From assembly GCA_033063855.1 (NCBI GenBank), contig CP093829.1, positions 8,752,243-8,816,242 of the forward strand: DNA of 64,000 bases, read 5' to 3'. Below are positions 33,790 through 46,600 of this stretch, piece by piece. The stretch comes from Smittia aterrima. Taxonomy: Eukaryota > Arthropoda > Insecta > Diptera > Chironomidae. A model generated the notes under the pieces. The model was not told the origin of the DNA, did not search any database, and was given only the letters and a program-made list of their open reading frames with translations. Both the position numbers and the translations under genes were made by a program. The stretch's first letter is position 1; the number at the start of each line of letters is the position of its first letter.

Positions 33790-36700
33790 TTATTCACTGT
33801 CACTTGAAATTGCTAATGAAGCTTTCAATCTTCTACTCGTCTTTTGTCTTTTATTTGATTTACCAGCAGATTCCTCTGTCGACTTCCAGAAGCTTGCATC
33901 CTTTGAATATTCGATGAAAGTTGAGAAGTTCTCTGTGATGCTCTTCGTTAACTCTTGAACACCTGTGTTCAGTTGTTGATCGTACTCTGTGACTAATTTG
34001 GCAAATGTCGGATAGATTAAAACCATTTTCTCAATAACCGGAAGAGCGTCAGTCATCGAAACAGTGCTCTTGTTCTTTCTTCCGCTCTTTGGTTGTTGTT
34101 GTGCTGATGAAGTTTGTGCCATTTCATCCAAATCGTCATTTTCTGCATACTCTGAGTTTTCAATTCCTTTGCTGATGTTGATTTTACTTTCGCCTCGTTT
34201 TTCGCAAATCAATTTGAAAATGTGCAACAAGTCTTTAAAAGTTTCAACTCCATTTTCATTCTTCTTGAACTTGTTCTTTTGTAACTTCTCTGTGATTACA
34301 ATGATTTGTTTCAGCAACATCAGCAGATGAACTTCGTTGAGATCGTGAATGTTCTGAACGAAGAACAAGTAAAGTTCATGTCTAGCTTCTCGATTTTCAG
34401 GTCCAAAGAGCAAACGATGTTTATCAATCTCATCAATAGGAAAAGCTCCAAAGTTTTCAGTTTGAATGAAATCATTAAAAAGAAAAACTGATTCGAGGAA
34501 GCAAGTGTAGAGAAGGTTTTGATTTTTATCATTCGTATAAGTCAAGATTGCTGCTTGACTCTTGAGTTGAATGAGCTCGTTTTTATCCACTAAACAAGCG
34601 AGGAAATTAAGCAGAACTCTTCCTTTCATTTTGATGAAATCTTGCATCACAAGATCATAAATATTTGCCAGTGCACATAAGCGGATCTCTTCGTTAGGAG
34701 AATGAAGTTTGTAGATTATTTCCTTGAACACAGGTGCGACAGTAGAAGTGTGTTTTTTACACAAATCGTTTAAACATTGCATTGAAGTCTTGATGATACT
34801 GATATTCATTGTTGACTTCCTCAAAAGCGAAGCTAAGTCTGGAGTCACCTCAGCAGCCAGTTCATTATCACGAACAGCGAATCTCGTGAGAACAATGATG
34901 CAGCAGTTCAATTTAATTGGAACATCATTTTCTAAACTAACTTTGACTCTGTCATTTAGAACTTGTCGAATGAATTTGAACATGAAGTCGAGAATTCTTC
35001 TGTCTGGATGTTCTGGGAGATCAGTGTTTGTTTCGTTATATATCAACATGAAACAAAGCATTTTCTCATCGTTTGTGCTCTTCTCAAATTCTCGAACATG
35101 ATCCAAAATATAATTTCGCGATACTTCATTTAATCTCTTGACAAACGATGTTGTCTCCTTCGATCCAAAAAGTATTGTCCTTGTTGTCGTGCAGATTTCG
35201 TACATGTGACTAACCATTGATATTGAACAAGAGCCACTTTCTAAAGCTTGAGAAAGTTTTGTTGCGATCAATGTTTTGGCGTTGATATTGAATGAAGGCG
35301 TCCAATGTTGAATGACTTCAAGCACGAGATGAAAATCGCCGGGCTCGTAAGTTGGATCATTTGAGTTTTGAATCACGCTTTCCAGTTTGTCAAGGAAAGT
35401 TTTAACAACCATGTCAGAGTTGTTTGGTTTCAGTCGTTTCGCTACAATAGAAAGAAGACACCAAGCCTCAGATTTATTCTGAGCACGAGATGGGATTGAG
35501 CAATGAATCAATGTTTTCCGATTTAATGTGAATACTTACAGATGTGAAGACATGAGTCTCAATCTTTCTAAGTTTGTCTTGCGAAAGAAAGTTTGTTGTC
35601 GCTCCACTCATTGCACTTTGAAGAACACTTCGTTTTCCTTTTGACATGATCAGTCGAATAATCTTCCACGGCAACATTTGAGCGTCGTTAACTGTGTCTT
35701 CAAACGATTCAATATTTTGAAATATCGTTGTAAGAGCTTTGATAGCAGCATCAACAATCTTGTTGTCATTATCTCGAGCTAAGTTTAAAACAACATCCAA
35801 CCAGAGCTCGAGAATATTTGTGTTTGTTGAATGATTAGCAACAAGGGCTTTGATGATTTCTAGAAGCTGCATTTTCACTAAGTACGAACCGTCGTCTGTC
35901 AGACTTTTAATTGTTTCGAGAAAAATCTCATTGTCCAAGAGATTATCACAGTTTTGACCTAAAAAGAAATTTAATTAGTCAGAATAATTGAGAAGATAAA
36001 CATTTTTCTCACCAAGTATCTCTAAGCAAGTCTTTCGAATATAAGTTGAAGGATTCGTTTGCAACAACGCCATCAAATTGTTTTGAAATATCTCAGCTTC
36101 CTCTCCAAGAATGTTAATAATTTCTGGATTGTCACTCTCCGACGTTTGTTTGAATACGATGCTGAAGATCTTCTTGCAGTAGTCATTGCCATTGATGATT
36201 GCTTGTTTCAGAGCTGATAATGCTTTGAACTTAACACTGTCTTGTTTGTCGTACACTTTCTCAAAGAGAATTTTGATAACAAAAGTCTCGCGAGGAATTT
36301 CAATTCGCATTGCTTGTTCATTTGTCTCCGGGGGCGTTGAATTTTGAAGCAACATTTTTCCTATAAATTCCACTCCGTTCAGTCTTTGACGATGATCAGC
36401 TGCGAGAGTAAGTTTCTCGAGATATTCAACGATTGATTCATTTGACATCCAGAACACTGCAAGTTCATATTTCACTGCCACGTCAAGAAGCTTTTGAAAT
36501 TTATCTTTCTCGAATTTGTGATCCAGGTTGGAAAGAAGCGACTTGATGAACTTTATGATAACATTCTTTGTCTTATCTGGATACGTTGTCAACATGTAAA
36601 TGAAGAAATCCGAAATAGATTCTCCATGCTTTGATTCATGTCTTGAAGTTCGTTTTGGAGTAATGAAATGAAGATCCACAGTTCGACAGAAGATGATGTA

Positions 36701-37522
36701 AAGAATATTTTCGATTTCTTCATCTGGCAGTGGCTTCAAGCAAAGGGCCTCTAAGTTATCGTAGCACAGCATGATAATGTCGTGTGATGAATTTCGAGTT
36801 GTCGTCATAAAGTGAGTCAAAGTACTGCTAATAGCTTCTACGTATTTGTGAAGAACTTCATCTTGATCATTGATGCCAACAACATTGAAAGTTCTTTTGC
36901 ATTCCTCAAGCATTTGTATGATTTGAATCTCTAGGTAACGATCATCGTAAGTACTGGAAGAGTTTTTAAACTGCTCGTGAAATGTAAAGAGTTTGAAGTA
37001 TGTCGACAAGAGATCAGCATCCCAAATGAGACAACGCTTAGCTCCAGGCAAGCCAAGAAGGCAAAGATATGTTCTCGCGGAGTTGAATGCAAGATTTCTG
37101 TTATCCTTGTCGTCGGGATCGATGTCAACAAGTTTCATTAGAGTGTAAATGAACGAATGATATTCATCCACTTTGAAACCATCTTTCACTAGGAGATCCC
37201 AGTTTGTGGCTCCAGCTTGAGTATCTTCCAGAAATACAGATCTTATATTCTTAATCACTTCCAAGCACTTCATGTCTTTTCTAACGTTTTTAATAAATGT
37301 TTGATTATACACTGGAATCGCTGGAAGCAAATCATCGTCATCATTTGATGTCGAGACAGATCTCGACTCTTCAATTTGTCTGTCAATTTCACAAAATTCT
37401 ATTGCTTGTCTCGGAAAGAATTGTTGAAGGTCAAAAATGACATCCTTCAGGCTTGTTGTTACTTGCTGTTCACTGTCACTAAGCTCAAACGAGTTAAAGC
37501 GATTTATAGCTCTTGATTCCAT
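33790..37522 (-). CDS. Cap-D3: Condensin II subunit Cap-D3 (NCAPD3)
   Basis: Three exons (36013-37522, 35540-35958, 33790-35478) join in phase into 1,205 aa. The chain is a helical HEAT-repeat solenoid. Diagnostic segments match NCAPD3: SEAWCLLSIVAKRL; IYDLVMQDFIKMKGRVLLNF followed by LACLVDKNELIQ; CFLESVFLFNDF; RHELYLFFVQNI; and DALPVIEKMVLIYPTFAKLV near the end. The protein is shorter than human NCAPD3 (about 1,500 aa) and has a short basic tail (KSNKRQKTSRRLKASLAISSDSE region) with possible NLS and phospho-serines. Condensin II acts in the nucleus in chromosome compaction and, in flies, in unpairing of homologs and innate immune gene control. The gene is convergent with Gorab (93 bp gap) and divergent from the first astacin gene. 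Confidence 0.85.
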
Positions 37523-37879
37523 TTTAATTAATATTTTTGATTTTTTGTAAAAAATTCATTGTTTACTTTGATAAAACATCGAAAAAAAATTGAAAACATC
37601 GAAAAAAAAATTATGGCGGGAAAATCAAAATCGTCATTTTTCTTAAAAATGCTTAATTATTACGTCAAACCAAGACTAAAGTGTTAAGTTGGTAATTATT
37701 AATGATCTATATCATGTTTGGGGAGCAACTTAACACATCGTCTCGAGCCTTGTTCAAGTCATAACGATCGATTTTCTTTTCAAATCAGATTTTAAAGTGT
37801 GCAAATCAAATTTGCACAGAAGAAATCTCTGAGACCTTTCGATTAATTTTTCTCATTTGAAGTTTGATTTTGGAGAACG
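37523..37879. promoter_or_regulatory. Divergent region between Cap-D3 and astacin 1
   Basis: This 357 bp spacer holds promoters in both directions. Its right end (about 37,790-37,879) is the part repeated upstream of astacin 2. It also contains a perfect 8-bp inverted repeat at 37,799-37,817. Confidence 0.5.
37799..37817. promoter_or_regulatory. Perfect inverted repeat GTGCAAAT-CAA-ATTTGCAC
   Basis: The sequence is an 8-bp perfect palindrome with a 3-bp spacer, 63 bp before the astacin 1 ATG. The GCAAAT half is octamer/POU- or C/EBP-like by eye. The corresponding DNA before astacin 2 reads GTGGAAATTTAATTTTC and has lost the symmetry. Confidence 0.4.
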
Positions 37880-38919
37880 ATGAATCTTTTTTCCTTCAAA
37901 ATAATATTTTTGATTTGCTTCTTCAGCGTCAGAAATGTTCTTACACTTTCAAAGCGAAATCTGAAACTTCTTGTTCAAGACCCAACTGAAGAAGATTGTA
38001 AGTCGTAAGAATAAAATTGTTTCCAACATTTCAATTAATAAATTTAAAGCCGATCATCTTGAGAATCTTGCTAATGACGAGAACGCAGAAGAGTACAGCG
38101 GACAATATCAAGGCGACATGGTTATCTCACCGGAGCAGATGAGAATTTATAAAAACAAAGCTCACTTGAAGAATGGAATGCTTCAGAAAGCTTTTCTCTG
38201 GCCTAATGGCATCGTTCCTGTAAATATCGACGAGAAAAGTTTCAGAAAAGATCAGAAAAATGAAATAATTAAGGCAATGCAAGTTATTATGAAAATTTCA
38301 TGCATTCGGTAAGTGACTCCACTTAAATAATTCCAATCAAACTTCTCATTTGGATTCAAGCTTTATGAAGTACAACCGAAGAAAGGATTCCAGTTTCATC
38401 ACCGTCAGTTCAAAAGAAAAAGGTTGTTGGTCGTTTGTGGGTCGACAAGGTGGCGAACAAACCATCAATTTCCAATCAAATTTCGCTCCCGGAAAAGGAT
38501 GTTTCCGAACGTTCACAATGGTCCACGAGTTTCTACACGCGCTTGGGTTCATGCACATGCAATCGGCGAGTAACAGAGATGATTTTGTGGAGATAAAGAA
38601 TGAAAACGTTTTGCCAGGAATGGAAAATAATTTCCTGAAGTTTGGAGCTGACATCATTTCGAACTACGACGTCGAGTATGATTACGGATCTGTCATGCAT
38701 TACACAGCGAACTCTTTCACGAAAAATGGAGAAGACACAATTGTTCCATTGAAACCTCTTCCTAATGGAGTAAAATTAGGTCAGCGAGTGCGACTTAGTC
38801 AAGAGGACATAACAAAACTTAAACGAATGTATTCATGCCCTGAAACTAAATCTATGGCTTTATGGAATTTCGGTGAATCAGCAGGTGTCTGGGACCTACT
38901 AGTTGATGCCTTGCCTTAA
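37880..38919 (+). CDS. Astacin-family (M12A) zinc metalloprotease 1
   Basis: Three exons (37880-37997, 38050-38308, 38361-38919) give 311 aa. A signal peptide (MNLFSFKIIFLICFFSVRNV) precedes a short propeptide. The mature catalytic domain contains the zinc motif HEFLHALGFMH with the following MQSASNRDDF, the Met-turn SVMHY and paired cysteines (SCIR, GCWSF, GCF, YSC). These enzymes are secreted endopeptidases; insect astacins often act in the midgut or seminal fluid, which I cannot decide here. Compared with its tandem copy at 39,030 it has an intron after SCI-R but none at SF-RKDQ. The tail after the astacin domain is short (ETKSMALWNFGESAGVWDLL), with no CUB or EGF domain. The active-site Glu and three His are intact. 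Confidence 0.92.
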
Positions 38920-39029
38920 ATAATTGAGAATAAATGGAATTTAAAGTGTGGAAATTTAATTTTCTCTGAGACTTTTTGTAATTTTTTTTTCTTAAGTAAT
39001 TTTCATTTAAAGTTCGATTTTTGAGAAAG

Positions 39030-40117
39030 ATGAATCTTTCTGGTTTCCAAATAATAATTTTGATTTTCTTCATCAGAGACGTTCTTACACTTTCGAAAAG
39101 AGATATTAAATATAAGCAACTTGTACGTGGCATAACTCCTGAAGATTGTAAGTCTCGTAAATCAAATTGTTCAATTAAATTTTAATTTATAAAATTAGCG
39201 GATCATCTTGATCATCTCGCTGATGATGAGAACGCAGAAGAGTTTAGTGGACAGTTCCAAGGTGACATGGTGTTGTCGCCTCAACAGATGAAAATTTATG
39301 AAAACAAAAATCGATTGAGAAATGGATTGCTGCAGAAAACTTTCCTCTGGCCAAAAGGAGTTGTCCCAGTTAAGATTGACACAAAAAGTTTCAGTAAGAA
39401 ATTGCGATAAAACTTTTATCATTAAAGTTCTTTTGACAATTTATTCAATTTTTATTTACAGGAAAAGATCAAATAACTGAGATAAAGAAAGCGATGAAAA
39501 TTATTGAACATTACTCCTGCGTTCGCTTCCATAAATATTCTAGAAAGAAACATGAAAGTTTCATAACTATCAACTCAAAACAAAAAGGTTGTTGGTCGTT
39601 TGTAGGTCGACAAGGTGGCGAACAGACAATCAATTTCCAATCGAACTTTAAACCTGGAAAAGGATGTTTCCGACTCTATACATTGGTCCACGAGCTTCTT
39701 CATGCGCTTGGGTTCATGCACATGCAGTCAGCGAGCAACAGAGATGATTTCGTGAAGATCATACATGAGAACGTTCAGCCAGGATTGGAGAATAATTTCA
39801 TGAAGTTTGGAGCTGATATTGTCTCAAACTACGACGTCGAATATGATTACGGATCGGTTATGCATTACACAGCGAACTCCTTCTCGAAAAACGGTGAAGA
39901 CACAATTGTTCCATTGCAAAAGCTTCCTCGTGGATTAGTTTTAGGACAACGAGAGCGACTAAGCGATAAAGACATCACTAAACTTCGTCGAATGTATTCA
40001 TGTGGGGAAGGTAAAGTATTCGGTGAAATAATTGGAATTTCTGGAGCGATTGGAGATCTCTGGGGATCGAATTTGAATGGAACTGAACTTAACAGAAAGG
40101 TTAACAAATTAGGTTGA
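39030..40117 (+). CDS. Astacin-family (M12A) zinc metalloprotease 2
   Basis: Three exons (39030-39147, 39199-39393, 39462-40117) give 322 aa. It is a close tandem copy of the gene at 37,880: signal peptide MNLSGFQIIILIFFIRDVLT, propeptide segment EDSDHLDHLADDENAEEFSG, zinc motif HELLHALGFMH, Met-turn SVMHY, and an identical GCWSFVGRQGGEQTINFQ block. Exon 1 has the same length (118 nt) in both genes. The second intron differs: here it interrupts SF-RKDQ, while SCVRF is continuous. The tail is longer and ends in a hydrophobic/Gly-rich stretch (VFGEIIGISGAIGDLWG). Catalytic residues are intact, so both copies should be active secreted proteases. A polyA-like signal lies near 40,166-40,200. Confidence 0.92.
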
Positions 40118-40683
40118 AACGAATTTTCTTTTAATATAAATTGTTGTACAACTCGCAAAATCTTTATTATCTCATTTATTTTATTTTACATTAAAGAACT
40201 GAGAGCAATCATCTCACTGGGCAAAACAAACAAGTTCAAGAAGCAAATAATTTCAAATTGAATTAAGTACAAAATAAGACTTCGCAACGAAAAATTTTCT
40301 TCTAAGAAGCTCGAATGTGGAATTTCATTTTTAGGCACTCGATCTACATTTCTTAATCTTCTTTGAGATATTTTAATAAATCTTATGCAATCTATGAGAT
40401 CAATTTTAAGTTCATGAAATTCTAAACTAAATGAAATTTGTTCTTTTTTTTCTTAGCTCGCCAATTTTCTTAAAATTAAACTTTAGCTCACAGAAATAAT
40501 TAAAACTAAGCTTTGTCTTTTTAAAGTTGTAAAGTTTTCATTTTAACATCGATTAGCTACACAAAAATCAGTCATTGTTGTTTATATCTCTTCGAATCTA
40601 AGTTCCACTAGTTCAGTTGTGTTCCTTTAAATTAAATGCAGAGTGGCATCGCGATTCGAATTATCAACAGCAAGATGAATTGG
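40118..40683. other. 3' UTRs of astacin 2 and long-form stan
   Basis: This 566 bp AT-rich stretch separates convergent ends: the astacin 2 stop at 40,117 and the alternative stan stop at 40,684. I see no ORF with coding character. Confidence 0.5.
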
Positions 40684-43600
40684 TCACACTCGAGTTTCAG
40701 CATCTGTAGTTTTCCTGGAAAGAGAAAATGATTTAGACTTTGGAAAGAAAATCAAAAAATAGGAAAACATCGCAAAAATCGAACTCAAAGCAAACAGTTC
40801 ATGCAAAAAAAGTGAAAACTCAAACATCAAACACGACTTTTACCTCTGAATCTGATCTGTTCGAACCGGTTAGTTATATCAATCGGAAATATTTTTGAAG
40901 TGAAAAGAATGAGAGCAGAAATTAAATGAATCAGACATTGTGACGTTTTTGCTTCTGCCAGCTCATAAACCAACTGCGTTAGTGAAAATAAATGGAATGA
41001 AGAGAATTCGTTTAATGATGATGATGATGATCGCCATGAGGGGATAATAAAAGTTCATTTGCAGTTCAACTTACTCGCTCGTGTCGCTCGCTAACGGCGG
41101 TGGCGGCATATGAGTTGGAGAACTCGCTCTCGATCCATGACGAGATGACATTCGAGTTAATAAAACGGGACTAGGATGATTGATGTCGTTTGCGAATTGA
41201 TTCTGCATTTGCTGTCGCATGCTCGTGTGATCTTCTTCGGCTGTGTAAGGAAAGTTGTAAGGTCCGTTCTTCTCTGATCCTTCAGAGTTTCGATCAGACG
41301 ATTGATACTCGCCGTGACGAGGCTGAAACAAAAAAGTTTTTAATTTATTCGAGTCAAAATAAACTTTTCCAATCTCACTTGATAATCATTTCGAAGCAAC
41401 GACTGAACGCTGTGACCGTTCGTTCCATAAAGATTTGTGTTTCCACTCTTGAAAGTTGAAAAGCTTGGATTGTAAGATTCAATCCTTTCCTTGCTCATGT
41501 AGGGCGATGAAGTCTTTGAACCAAGATATCCTAAAGTTCTGCTTTTGTCGTAAATATTTGGGAAAGAGCTTTCTGGATGATACGATTGCATGTGATTCAC
41601 TGTGTAGCTGGTTGGGAATTCTTTATCGTTCTCAAGATTTGTAAGGTACGGAAGAGTCGTGGTTTGGTAATCTCCTCGATAGTTGTCGTGATGATAGTTG
41701 TCTTTCCTGTAAAGATCAACGTCGTAGCTCTCTTGAATGTTCTCAAGAATCGATGGTGGCATGTTGATTTTATTTTGATGTTGATGAAGATACGAAGTGT
41801 CAGTTATATCAGGATTTGGAAGTGGATTTGGCGAGCTTGTCTTGTGTGGAACTTCATTGTCGCTTCCTGTCTCCTGTGACCATCGTCCGATATTTGGAGT
41901 CGGAAGGAACGACTCGGGGACTTGTGAAGACCAGCGACCGCCGTAAGACTTTGAATTTGGGAAGAGCTGTGGACTTTGAACGACGTGAAGCTCAGGTGGA
42001 GCAACGTGTTCGGTAATATTTGGAAGATAAGAAGGAGCTGCGCTGACTCCTGTGCTACGATGATGAGAATTATTTGTTGTTGTACTGCTTCGTCCAACTC
42101 TTGATTCTTCATCGTCACTCGAATGACTTGACGCGAGTTCTAAACTTCTGCCGTCAGTCTCAGATCCCGAGTCTGAATCCTTTCGATGACGTTTCTTCTT
42201 CTTTCCTTCATAATTCTTCATGAAAGATGGCACGTCGCTGTTGTAATTGGAAGTTGACGTTGAAGTGTGTCTCAACTGTCCATCGCTTCGATAAGGACTC
42301 GAGCTTGTCTTTGCTGTGCTTCTCGATGTCGTACTCGATACACTGATTCCAATATTTCGTCTCGATGTATCGTAATTGCCATTGAAACCCGGCGTGCGAT
42401 TTCCTGAAGTGCTCGTGCTTACAACGACTGACGAATCAAGAAGCGGAACTTTTCTTCCCATGCATCGCAAGATCGTGTTGTTGAGATTTTCTCTCACGCG
42501 CTTGTTGATAATGCAATAGCCAATTATCGAGAAGAAAGCGTGAAGAAGAACGACAGCTGATAAGCAGAGGCTGAAGATTTCTGAACTTTCAGATGCTGCC
42601 ATAACTGAGAGCACCCACATGACTCCCATCAAAGGTAAAGACACGACTGAGAGCCAAAGTAAAGTTCTGAGATTTCCAAAGCCAAGGACATGATCCTTAA
42701 GAGTGAAAGCAGCTTTGACAGAGATGAAGAGAACCATTAGATTGACAGCAGACATCGCAGCGATTGGTCCAACAAGCCACCACACAACGCTCTCATAAAC
42801 AGAAAGCCAACAGCTAAAAAAGAATTATCAAAATTTAGTAATTTGCATGAATTAATTTTGTTTGATTAAACTTACAACATGTTGTTTCCATATTCATGAA
42901 CACGAACGCCAACGGACAGTCCAACAAGGATTGCTGGCGCTCCATAGCCAACAGTGAAGTAGAAACCCATCGGTCCGTGATTGATGTCGCGCATTTCAGT
43001 GAGCATTCGATAAAGATGAATACAATCGACAGTTGTCCACGCGAATGCTGCCAACCACGAATAGTGGAGACCGATTGCGATTAGTTTGCAAGGGAACTGA
43101 TTGAAAAATAAATTATTTAGAATTAATTTGAAAGAGAGAAACTTCAACAAAACTCACATCATTCTCAATCAAACTTCGTCTTGCTTGCCATGCGATGAAG
43201 AACAAAAGTTCAGCGATGAAAATGCAGAAGACAAGATTTTGGTGAATTGTGTTGCTGTTCGTTTGCATTCCTCTCAACAAAGCAAGTGCGATGATGACAC
43301 AGAACAAAATCGGCAGTGAAACTAGGAACGCGGAGAACGATGTGATTTGAACAAGCAGTGACGGGTCAGGGATATCTTCTGGATCAATGATGTCAATCAC
43401 AACTGCGTAGCTCGAAACGTGAGTGCAAGTGCAGTTTATCAAAATTACGTTGTTTTGATCATCAATAACTTTCTCGTAGTCGGGCAACTCAGTGTGACAT
43501 CCAATCCTCGTCCATTGGTTGTTGAACGTGTGCCAACGGACACATTGCGGATTAAGTCTCGAGTTGAATCGTGATTTTTCAATGTTTAGCCACATTTGAA

Positions 43601-46600
43601 CTCGAATCGGCTGCGATAAATGAGGTGAACCAAGAGACCTGTAAGTTAGTTTGTCGTCTTCTTCTTTCTTTATCAACTCTCGTTTCTTATGCGACTTCAC
43701 CGGTTCAGCAACTTCATTAGAATGTTCAATCCCTTTAAGCACAATTTCTTCCGCTGACTCGAACTCTGGATTAAAGATATTTGTTTCCGGACTGCTATTT
43801 GCGAAATCATCGTGTTCTGTCATGTCGTGAACAGTAATTTTTATGTCGTCGGGATTCATCATCGGCGGGTGGTTCTCATCAATTCGATTATCATAGCCTG
43901 GAGCGACTTTCATCCTCTCCATCTGCTTCGAATTATCATCGAATTTATCAAAGTTTCCGAAGCTTGGGACGAGAATTGTCAACGATAGCACGGAAGTTGC
44001 AATTTTAACGTCGACGCCCCATCGTCTGGTAACTGAATCGTCGAATGTGAAAGGAAATAGTGTCCCGACGTCTTTGTATTGCGTGTAGCCAATAATCGCT
44101 CGATAATTCTTTATCGCAAGGGAAATCTCGTCTTTCTCTGGTGGCATGATCCCAAGCATATCCAAAGGCACCAAAACTCTCGAGAAACGATCGAACTTGC
44201 TCTTGTCTTGCATATAATTATTATATTTCGGGAAAGAAATTGTTGGAATCCTCTGCTTCGAAGAATGCTGAAGAAAAGCTGAAGTGTCTGGGATAATGAC
44301 GCTCTCCGTCGTGTACTGATTAGCTTTTCCATTTCTCACTTTATTGTGCAGCAATTGAGGTTCATAGCCGAATAATGATTCCGCCGTTACGATGTCCAAG
44401 CCCAGTGCCATATTTTTATGAGCGACTTCGAATGGATTCGTGTACGTGTCATGCTGTGAACGAGCGAGTACAACCAAATACTTGTTGAAAGCATCGACTA
44501 AATCGTTTGGACCACGTGTGGTCAACTCACGAAGTCTTTTCCATTCAGGTGTGTACGTCTCGTCTAAGATGATGCTCGCTGACTCAACGAGATTCCTGAT
44601 GTAGTCTTTGTCTTGACTGTGACTGAGATTTAATCCACTTTGCATGACTTCGTAGCCGATAAGCTCGTGAAGAATTCCTTCGGTAACGAGTAAGTCAGCT
44701 CCATATAAACGATCGGGACGAGCGGATTTGCCTTCAATCAAATAATCCAATTCAACTTCTTCATTCCAGAAACTGCCTCGCGACAAAAACGAAGACTCAA
44801 GTGAATACTCTGAGTATTTGTTGTCTTTCGTTTTACTATTCTTGTTGTATCCGACAGTGTTCGTCGCGTATTGTAGATCGGAAGCCATCTTAACGGATAA
44901 GAAAGTGTTTAGAGTGAGTTCACCTTGTTCCATGAGCGATAATTGTTTTCTCAACTCGAGGAAAGGCTCGGAAGTGCAATTGAACATGTTTGCAACTCCC
45001 CAACCTCCAGAAGCTTCATCGCAATTTCTGTTTCCTTTTCCTCGCGATGGCAAGGGACAATTTTCGACAGCGATAACTCCGAAAGGAGTTCGTGGCCACC
45101 AAACGCCAGCAGCAAAAGTTTTCGGACAAGCGTCGTACACAACTTCACAACCGTTCATTGTAACTTCTGCGTAGGGATTCGAACAGGAATCGCATCGGCG
45201 ACCAATGACTCCATCTCGACAATCGCACTGCCCCGTGAGTTTATTGCAAGCTCCACTAAAAGATCCCACCGTGTAGCAATCGCAAGCCAAACACGCAGTC
45301 TCGTTAACTGGCTGATAATGATTATCGCGACAACGGCACTTTCCATTCTGTTTGTTGCAATCAGCGTGATAGCCTTGCTTAACATTGCACTTGCAAGGTC
45401 CGCAACTCTTCTCGCCCCACCATCCTCCAGGGCACGGTTGCTGAACTGCTGTTTCGCAATATTCTCCTGAATAGAGTGTGCTGTTGCATTCGCAGTTGTA
45501 GCCTCGTTTAGCTTCAACGTCAACACGACAAATCCCAGCGTCAGCGCAGGGACCAACAGTGCAGATAGGAACACAATCTCGTCCGACGTATCCGGGCAAA
45601 CATTCGCAATGTGCTTCATCCCACGAGACTTCACACTTTGAATGAATTGGACAACTCTCAGGGCACTCGGCATGCGATGGACACCCAGGCTGAACATTTT
45701 CCTTCATCATTGGTCGATCCATGATTGATTGATGTGTGCCAATGCGAATGTCTTGAATACATCCATCAAGATATTCATACTGGGCGATGTTTCCAATTGA
45801 CTTGTCAGGGCTTCCGATTACAGTCTTACCAACATACAAGCCTTGGATTTTCTGAGAGATCGGCATGAGCGTTTCTCGCTGTCCATAATCGACTGATAGC
45901 AAGACATCAGTTCCAAGCCATTTAATCTCAATTCGATGCCACTCGCCGTCACTCAAGAAACTTCCCGGCAATGAGATCGATTCCGAGTCGAAGGTATAGA
46001 AGAGAACGCCTTGCCTCAAGCTAACAATCGCAGATCCGTTCTGACCAACTTGAACTTGCATTAGGAAAGTATCTCGTTGTCTGGTTCGAATGGAGAGAGC
46101 GTTAAGCCATGGCAGTTGAATTGTTTTAAGCAACGGGTTAAAGCTAACTAGTCCATCGCCAGAAAATCTCCATGACGAAGAAATGCTTTCTTGACAAACG
46201 TTGCCAGTGTAATTATCTCGGCACTTGCAAGTGAACGTGTTCCAACCGTCGTGACAAGATGCGCCGTTAAAGCAAGGACTGTTTGTGCTGCACGATGATC
46301 TCTTCTCAGGGCAGCCCGAAAGTGTTCCGTTATCAGCGACGTAAGAATTCATGTCAATCATTTTGTAATCCATTTCGAGGTCTGAGATGCAGCCAACAAA
46401 GTCTTTCGATTGAATTTGAAAGTGGGCAGGAATTCGTGGTAAGCCGCCGACTTGAAGTGGTCCCGTTAAATCGAGATAACGATGACAATTCTCTGTAATC
46501 GACGAACATTTCTTTGCTAATTCAAGTTTCGTTTGATTCGCGCAATTCCAATTCTCGCCGAGACTGCCGCTGATCGCTAAAGCAACATCGCAATCATCAA

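Larger units (their letters stand above)
37790..40117 (+). repeat. Tandem gene duplication of astacin genes including proximal promoter
   Basis: Unit 1 is about 37,790-38,919 and unit 2 about 38,937-40,117. Shared blocks begin upstream of the ATGs (TTTAAAGTGTG, TCTCTGAGAC, then CATTTgAAGTTtGATTTT just before ATGAATCTTT) and continue through all exons. Non-coding similarity suggests a fairly recent duplication that carried about 90 bp of promoter. Confidence 0.8.

Noticed and set aside
44943..45470. 175-codon plus-strand frame and its neighbours inside the stan exon
   Set aside because: Shadows of the HRM and laminin-EGF region of Flamingo; low-complexity Ser/Ala/Ile content and no splice logic.
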